From positions 1 to 11,718 of the forward strand of contig JAYGEG010000134.1 of NCBI GenBank assembly GCA_046582495.1: DNA of 11,718 bases, given 5' to 3'. This DNA comes from TMED23 sp913054205 (GTDB lineage: Bacteria; Pseudomonadota; Alphaproteobacteria; Rhodospirillales; UBA2165). The notes beneath the pieces were generated by a model. It was not told the origin of the DNA. It searched no databases and was given only the letters and a program-made list of their open reading frames with translations. Both the position numbers and the translations under genes were made by a program. Shown here piece after piece: positions 7,373 through 11,718 of this stretch; positions within the stretch are counted from its first letter, which is position 1, and every line of letters begins with the position of its first letter.

Positions 7373-8669
7373 TTAATTCAAATCTATCCGTGCGCCAACC
7401 AGGAAGTTATGGCTGGCATATATGCTTTCATACGGCGTTCCATTTTTGTTTGAAAATTCAGGATCCTGGGTTTCGAAATAACGATAGCCGATTTCGATTT
7501 TGGTGCGATTATCCAGAGCAAACGTAACGCCGGCCCCTAACTGCATTGCAAAAACCCAATCCATGTCGTCCGCAATGGCATTTTCTTCTACTGAAAGATC
7601 ATTCAAAAATATTCCAGCGAAGCCGACGCCTCCCATAATGAATGGCGTAAGGCGCGAATTATTTGGAAAATCGTAGGCCGCGTTGCCCATAAAGGCGATT
7701 GTAGAAACGTCTCCATCGACGACTTCGGTGTTATGAACGGTACTGACCGCTGTACCGGATATTTGTTTCAAAGAGGCGTTTGAATACAAGAATTCACCTT
7801 CCAGCCGGAAACCATTATCAAGTTCGGTACCGATGGCACCGCTTAAGCCGAATCCTGGTTGAAACTCTGCATCATAATTATCGCCACCTCCTTCGGAATG
7901 GGTTTCACTCAACAGATGTAATCCAAGTGAGCCTCTAAAGTAGGTATTGCGGAGACCCAGAAAACCGATGCGTTCGGTGGGGGTGGCGCGTGGGACGGGC
8001 ATGTTTTGCGGCACCATGCGCTGTTGCGCTGGCCTTGGTGCCGCCTGCCCTTGAGGTTGACCGGCCTGCGGGAAGGCGCGTTGGATATAGGGATTTTGGG
8101 ATCCAGAAATTTGTGCGACTTCGACTTTGGTATTTCTGGGAAGGGCGCCAGAACCATCTAGCGAGGCGACCAATCGTGTGTTTGGAATATTTGCGAAGCC
8201 CTTAGGCGCAGGAACCATATCAATAACAATGCGATGTCCTCGATTACCGCTCGGCGTAACAAAGAAGGGACGTTTAACTCGAATCGCAGTTTTATTTTTG
8301 ATCGTCAGGCTACTGCCTTGTGCATCCTTGTGCATCGCTTGCGCTATGTGAAAAACTGGTAATAGTGCCGCGCAAATGACGGGGCAAGGTTTTTGCGTTG
8401 TTCCAGGCAGCATAAGGCAGGTCCAACTGTAGGGTCTTACCATCCGATGATACTTTATAGGAAAGATCTGTCGGATAGCTGACGTCCAGAACGATTCGCG
8501 TTTTATCAGAATGAGCTCCCACACGTAAATCAGATATTTCGGCCATTTTGCCGGAATGATTCGAACTGGCCACGAGCTCATTACCACTTGCCGGATATAC
8601 CAATACGGCAAGCGCAAAAACACTCAAAATGGCAGCGATTGGGGATGATTTGCCTGGCAGGAATCCCAT
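7373..8669 (-). pseudogene. Secreted AMIN-domain / outer-membrane beta-barrel protein, broken by a 10-bp duplication
   Basis: Two overlapping frames belong to one gene. From ATG 8669 (AGGAG at 8680-8676) come a signal peptide (hydrophobic core AAILSVFALAVLV, cleavage near PASG-NE) and the first half of an AMIN domain (ISDLRVGAHSDKTRIVLDVS). This frame stops at 8310 after 119 residues. The continuation (SSLTIKNKTAIRV to GHRIVIDMVPAP, the AMIN end) is in another frame and runs to 7373. The switch falls at a tandem duplication at 8317-8336; with one copy removed the frame is open for 429 residues. After the AMIN domain come a Pro/Gln/Ala-rich linker and an OmpA-like eight-strand-type barrel of about 190 residues (alternating strands such as GFRLEGEFLYS, TPFIMGGVGFAGI, RTKIEIGYRYFE, HNFLVGARIDLN). 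AMIN domains bind cell-wall or envelope structures, so a septal or envelope anchor is possible. As read here, only the N-terminal fragment would be made. Confidence 0.8.
8317..8336 (-). repeat. 10-bp perfect tandem duplication inside the AMIN domain
   Basis: GATGCACAAG occurs twice head to tail on the coding strand (8336-8327 and 8326-8317). One copy reads SASDAQGSSLTIKNKTAI across the site; two copies shift the frame and end in DAQGCTRQ then stop. Ten is not a multiple of three, so gain or loss of a copy by slipped-strand mispairing would switch the gene off or on. Confidence 0.85.
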
Positions 8670-8672
8670 CAC

Positions 8673-8814
8673 TAACTCCTAAATATAAATATAGCGCCTA
8701 TTTAAGGTTTATAATGGTGCCTGAAATGTTAAAATATTGATAAAATACACGACATATTGTGGTTTTTGAGACCAAAATCCATATTTCTGGTTTACGAGTA
8801 GGCGAGGGGGCTAA
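8673..8814. promoter_or_regulatory. Divergent promoter region of the AMIN/barrel gene and the FAD monooxygenase
   Basis: This is an AT-rich gap between two divergently transcribed genes and must hold both promoters. A short dyad, TTTTG (8764-8768) and CAAAA (8773-8777) with a 4-base centre, lies about 40 bases upstream of the GTG start of the monooxygenase and could be part of a regulator site. No -35/-10 pair could be assigned with confidence. The monooxygenase ribosome binding site GAGGGGG is at 8804-8810. Confidence 0.35.
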
Positions 8815-10434
8815 GTGATCGAAATTAAAGATTCATTCCCAGTTGTCATTGCTGGCGCTGGACCAATCGGTCTCATCCTTGCGATTGAGCTTGGAAACCA
8901 GGGCATCGAGTGCCTTGTGGTCGAGCAAGGTGACGGCAAAGTAACTTCGCCGAAAATGCTGACGGTCGGCTACCGCACGATGGAATTTTGCCGCCGCTGG
9001 GGATTTGTTGACAACGTTAAAGATTGGGGCTGGCCAAAAGATTATCCGATGGATATTCGATTTATTTCCAGCATGACCGGCCATGAAATTGCCGGCTATG
9101 ATCGGCCTTCCTATGCAAAGCGCTCAGAATATTGGGGCGATAAAAATGGCCCCGAAGTCTATATCCGCTGTCCTCAATCGGTCTTTGATCCGATCCTCGC
9201 AGAGCATGCTGCGTCCTATCCGACGGTGACACTCCGCTATGGCTGTCGGCTGGAAGAGTTTAGCGACTTGGGTGATCGTGCCGAAGTCACTCTCATTGAT
9301 CAGGCGACAAATGAGCAAAAAACGATCTCCGCCGAATATGTCGCAGCCTGCGATGGTGCGCTCAGCGGGTTACGCCAAGCCGCCCAAGTGGAATTGAGCG
9401 ACGTCAAAAAACTGAACGGCAATTACAACATTTTTTTTCGCTCGTCCGATCTTTTTGAGAAAGCACGTTCAGGTGGGATCAAAGATTCCGTCACCTATAT
9501 TTTATATGATGAAGATGGCCATTGGGCGACCATGCAAACGGTGAACGGCAAAGATCTTTGGCGGCTCGATTCCTATCAGGCCCCTGACGATGCCGAAACG
9601 GCTGATCCCGAACCTTATTTATTGAAGGCCATCGGGCAGGCGTTCGAACACGAAATCATTGGCGCTTATATGTGGAACCGGCGGGAAGGGCTTGCGGAAA
9701 ATTATCGAAAAGGGCGTTTGTTTCTGGTTGGCGATTCTGCCCATCAACTCTCGCCAACCGGCGGCTTTGGCATGAATACTGGTGTTGCTGACGCGGTGGA
9801 TTTGGGCTGGAAATTAGCTGCTGTTCTGCAAGGCTGGGGCGGGGGAAAGCTGCTCGACAGTTACACTATAGAACGCCGGCCAATTGCTGCCCGGAACGTT
9901 GGCGAGGCCAATGAGAATTATAAGGTATTGCGGAAACCTCCTTCAGGTCCGGCAATAGGCGAAGATAGTCCAGAAGGTGAAACCCAACGCAAAAAAACAG
10001 CCGAGTTTATTCTCGGCAACAATTCCAATCGCGAATGGGAAAGCACAGGCTTGCAGCTTGGCTATCGCTACGATGGCTCACCGATAATCGTGCCCGATGG
10101 ATCGCCAACGGATCCGGTTGTGATGTCCGATTATGTGCCCTCTGCTCAGCCCGGTGCACGCGCGCCGCACGCTTGGTTGCAAGATGGTCGCTCAACACTC
10201 GATCTTTTTGGCGCGGGATTTACGTTATTGCAGTTTACACCGGAGGCCGATGGCGAGAAATTGCTCGGCATTCAGAACGTGCCGATCTCCATAATACTGA
10301 TCAATGACCCGGCCATCCACGATCTCTATGCGGCCGATCTCGTTCTCGTGCGCCCAGATGGTCATGTTGCCTGGCGGGGAAATAATTTACCCGAAGATGT
10401 TGAGGGGCTTATCGATATTGTGAGAGGCGCTTAA
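8815..10434 (+). CDS. FAD-dependent aromatic monooxygenase (PHBH-fold, MhpA/phenol hydroxylase-like)
   Basis: This 539-residue group A flavoprotein hydroxylase is expected to add one oxygen to an aromatic ring using NAD(P)H and O2 in the cytoplasm. The N-terminal Rossmann FAD site is VVIAGAGPIGLILAIEL with the ribose-binding acid in VVEQ (about 9-38). The NAD(P)H/FAD motif is CDGALSGLR (D180-G181), and the FAD-ribityl motif is FLVGDSAHQLSPTGGFGMN (from 303). The last 150 residues resemble the thioredoxin-like C-terminal domain of phenol, resorcinol and 3-(3-hydroxyphenyl)propionate hydroxylases, and the length fits that subgroup. GTG 8815 is the start, behind GAGGGGG with a four-base gap. The substrate is not determined. 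It is tail-to-tail with another aromatic hydroxylase gene, 14 bases apart, so the two share a catabolic theme but not an operon. No terminator is evident between them. Confidence 0.85.
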   Translation: MIEIKDSFPVVIAGAGPIGLILAIELGNQGIECLVVEQGDGKVTSPKMLTVGYRTMEFCRRWGFVDNVKDWGWPKDYPMDIRFISSMTGHEIAGYDRPSYAKRSEYWGDKNGPEVYIRCPQSVFDPILAEHAASYPTVTLRYGCRLEEFSDLGDRAEVTLIDQATNEQKTISAEYVAACDGALSGLRQAAQVELSDVKKLNGNYNIFFRSSDLFEKARSGGIKDSVTYILYDEDGHWATMQTVNGKDLWRLDSYQAPDDAETADPEPYLLKAIGQAFEHEIIGAYMWNRREGLAENYRKGRLFLVGDSAHQLSPTGGFGMNTGVADAVDLGWKLAAVLQGWGGGKLLDSYTIERRPIAARNVGEANENYKVLRKPPSGPAIGEDSPEGETQRKKTAEFILGNNSNREWESTGLQLGYRYDGSPIIVPDGSPTDPVVMSDYVPSAQPGARAPHAWLQDGRSTLDLFGAGFTLLQFTPEADGEKLLGIQNVPISIILINDPAIHDLYAADLVLVRPDGHVAWRGNNLPEDVEGLIDIVRGA

Positions 10435-10448
10435 TCCCATCTAGTATA

Positions 10449-11639
10449 TTAACGGTCAATAAACCCAAAGCCGTCATAGAGCCAGGAGACGCATTGGAAG
10501 CGGTCAGCTTCGTTCTGGTCTTTGTACATTTGATAGCGCACCTCTCGCTCAATACCGTCGCAATGGTAGAAATCCCAGATATAGCGCGATTCCAGCGTTA
10601 CCCGCGCGGTGCGGAGATAGCGATCTTTGGCAAATTGCGTGAACGTTGTTTCATAGTCATCCCCGTTTGCATGAATAAGGTTGGCGAGATGCAAGCCGTC
10701 CTCAATCGCCATGCCGGCGCCTTGTGCAAGAGACTGCAATGTCGGGTGTGCCGCATCGCCAAGCAGTCCGACGCGGCCTTGATGCCAATGACGGATCGGG
10801 TCACGATCACCGACAACAAAGCGTCGCTCTAAATCCATCATGTCGATCAGCGCCTTTGCTTCCGGCTGTGTCGCTTTATGGGTCTCATGCAGTTCAGCAC
10901 GATAAGCTTCGACATCGCCGCGCGCCGCCTGATTGTCGGAGCGAAATACAGCGACGATGTTAAACAATGTGCCATGCCTTAAGGGGTAGTGAACGATATG
11001 AAACCCTGGCCCACCCCAAAGCACAACGACGTCTCGCGGCACGTCCGCGGTGACGGTTTCCATCGGCACGATGGTGCGGTGAGCAACATAACCGTTCGGC
11101 AATGGGTCACCATCGCCAATCATTTGAGCGCGGGTGGTTGAGCCAATACCATCGGCTCCAATCAGCACCGAGCCGGTAAAGCTACGGCCATCTTCAAGCT
11201 CAATGGAAACATGATCCCCGTGGTCTTGGTAGGTGGTCATCATCGCTTCCGGCTCAAGCTTGATGGCATCGATCTTTTTGCAGGCGTCGAGCAGAACGGT
11301 GTGTAAATCAATGCGATGGACGATCAGATATTGCTGGTTAAAGCGCTCTCGAAAACTCTCGCCGGTCGGAATGCGAATGACTTGATCACCGTTGAGGGCG
11401 TCGAGCATAAGCAAAGCAGATGGCTCGTCGCCGACGCTTTTTACCTCATCGCTGATGCCGAGGCGGTCAAAAACGTGAAAAATATTGGGGCCAAACTGAA
11501 TGCCGTAACCGATCGCCCCGAATTCCGGTGCGCCTTCAAACACCTGCACCGGAATGCCGCGCTGACCGAGCGCAAGTGCCGCCGCCAGACCACCAAAGCC
11601 ACCACCAACTATGAGTATCGGTTTTTGTTCTGCTGCCAC
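10449..11639 (-). CDS. 3-hydroxybenzoate 6-hydroxylase (FAD-dependent)
   Basis: Expected to convert 3-hydroxybenzoate to gentisate (2,5-dihydroxybenzoate) with NADH and O2, in the cytoplasm. The 396-residue product has the FAD fingerprint LIVGGGFGGLAAALALGQRG (9-28), the DG motif GADGIGSTTR (161-170) and the GD motif GLLGDAAHP (291-299). The candidate active-site set is H214 and Y218 (GFHIVHYPLR) and Q302 (PTLQSLAQGAG). From memory, the Rhodococcus 3-hydroxybenzoate 6-hydroxylase uses His213, Tyr217 and Gln301, so spacing and order agree with a one-residue offset. The C-terminal SRYIWDFYHCDGIEREVRYQ and CVSWLYDGF are also typical of this subgroup and not of salicylate hydroxylase. The start is GTG 11639 with AAGGGGA four bases upstream. 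A gentisate dioxygenase would be the natural partner but is not in the window. Salicylate hydroxylase is the main alternative. Confidence 0.82.
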   Translation of the reverse strand: MAAEQKPILIVGGGFGGLAAALALGQRGIPVQVFEGAPEFGAIGYGIQFGPNIFHVFDRLGISDEVKSVGDEPSALLMLDALNGDQVIRIPTGESFRERFNQQYLIVHRIDLHTVLLDACKKIDAIKLEPEAMMTTYQDHGDHVSIELEDGRSFTGSVLIGADGIGSTTRAQMIGDGDPLPNGYVAHRTIVPMETVTADVPRDVVVLWGGPGFHIVHYPLRHGTLFNIVAVFRSDNQAARGDVEAYRAELHETHKATQPEAKALIDMMDLERRFVVGDRDPIRHWHQGRVGLLGDAAHPTLQSLAQGAGMAIEDGLHLANLIHANGDDYETTFTQFAKDRYLRTARVTLESRYIWDFYHCDGIEREVRYQMYKDQNEADRFQCVSWLYDGFGFIDR

Positions 11640-11673
11640 GTCATCCCCTTAGGCTTGATAACAATTTGAAACT

Positions 11674-11701
11674 ATAATAGGTCAACGCATTCAAGCAACA
11701 A
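11674..11701 (-). promoter_or_regulatory. Candidate sigma-70 promoter of the 3-hydroxybenzoate 6-hydroxylase gene
   Basis: On the minus strand TTGTTG (11701-11696) and TATTAT (11679-11674) are separated by 16 bases and lie about 35 bases upstream of the GTG start. The match to the consensus is fair only, and the region is AT-rich, so a chance match is possible. Confidence 0.3.
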
Positions 11702-11718
11702 CAAGTCAATCTCGACAA

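Noticed and set aside
8337..8623. Upstream part of the long minus-strand frame that reaches the barrel gene (starting near 8623)
   Set aside because: Its translation is low-similarity noise rich in Trp, Arg and Pro; the real N-terminus with signal peptide and AMIN strands lies in the other frame from ATG 8669.
10435..10448. Possible bidirectional terminator between the convergent hydroxylase genes
   Set aside because: The 14-base gap and its flanks show no stem-loop with a U-tract.
11316..11669. Plus-strand open frame of 117 codons
   Set aside because: Antisense to the start of the 3-hydroxybenzoate hydroxylase; no recognisable features.

Overview
The window reads as a chromosomal segment of a Gram-negative bacterium, most likely an alphaproteobacterium of moderate GC content. 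This is inferred from the style of the proteins (feruloyl-CoA synthase, ACMSD-like amidohydrolase, EamA permease, group A flavin monooxygenases), from signal peptides and an outer-membrane beta-barrel, and from the mix of ATG and GTG starts behind GGAG-type ribosome binding sites. No tRNA, rRNA, CRISPR array, transposase or phage gene was seen.

Layout. (1) Positions 1-283: the start of an exported protein that runs leftward off the window, then a short divergent promoter region with a 26-bp dyad. (2) 284-2122: a feruloyl-CoA synthase family ligase on the plus strand. (3) 2206-2517: the N-terminal half of a CheW-type chemotaxis coupling protein, cut in mid-domain and joined to the tail of a convergent gene. 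(4) 8669 down to 2452 on the minus strand, in transcription order: an AMIN/beta-barrel outer-membrane protein (broken), an EamA permease, a degenerate HtrA-like PDZ protein, peptide chain release factor 3, and an ACMSD-family amidohydrolase (frameshifted). (5) 8815-10434 (plus) and 10449-11639 (minus): two convergent FAD-dependent aromatic hydroxylases, the second a close match in active-site pattern to 3-hydroxybenzoate 6-hydroxylase.

Function. The ligase, the amidohydrolase and the two hydroxylases together suggest breakdown of plant- or lignin-derived aromatic acids (ferulate-type side-chain activation, ring hydroxylation, gentisate formation). They are interleaved with unrelated housekeeping genes and do not form one operon. 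No hydratase/aldolase or ring-cleavage dioxygenase lies in the window.

The most striking feature is damage of three independent kinds in 6.3 kb. cheW is truncated by a rearrangement. The amidohydrolase has one extra A in an eight-A run just before its metal-binding motif. The outer-membrane protein carries a 10-bp tandem duplication that breaks its AMIN domain. Each of the last two reads through perfectly when the single lesion is undone, so they are recent mutations, switchable sites or assembly errors. Other unusual items are a 74-bp imperfect inverted-repeat element that supplies the permease stop codon, and an HtrA-like protein lacking the catalytic His and Asp and any signal peptide. I did not find a clear new multi-gene system.
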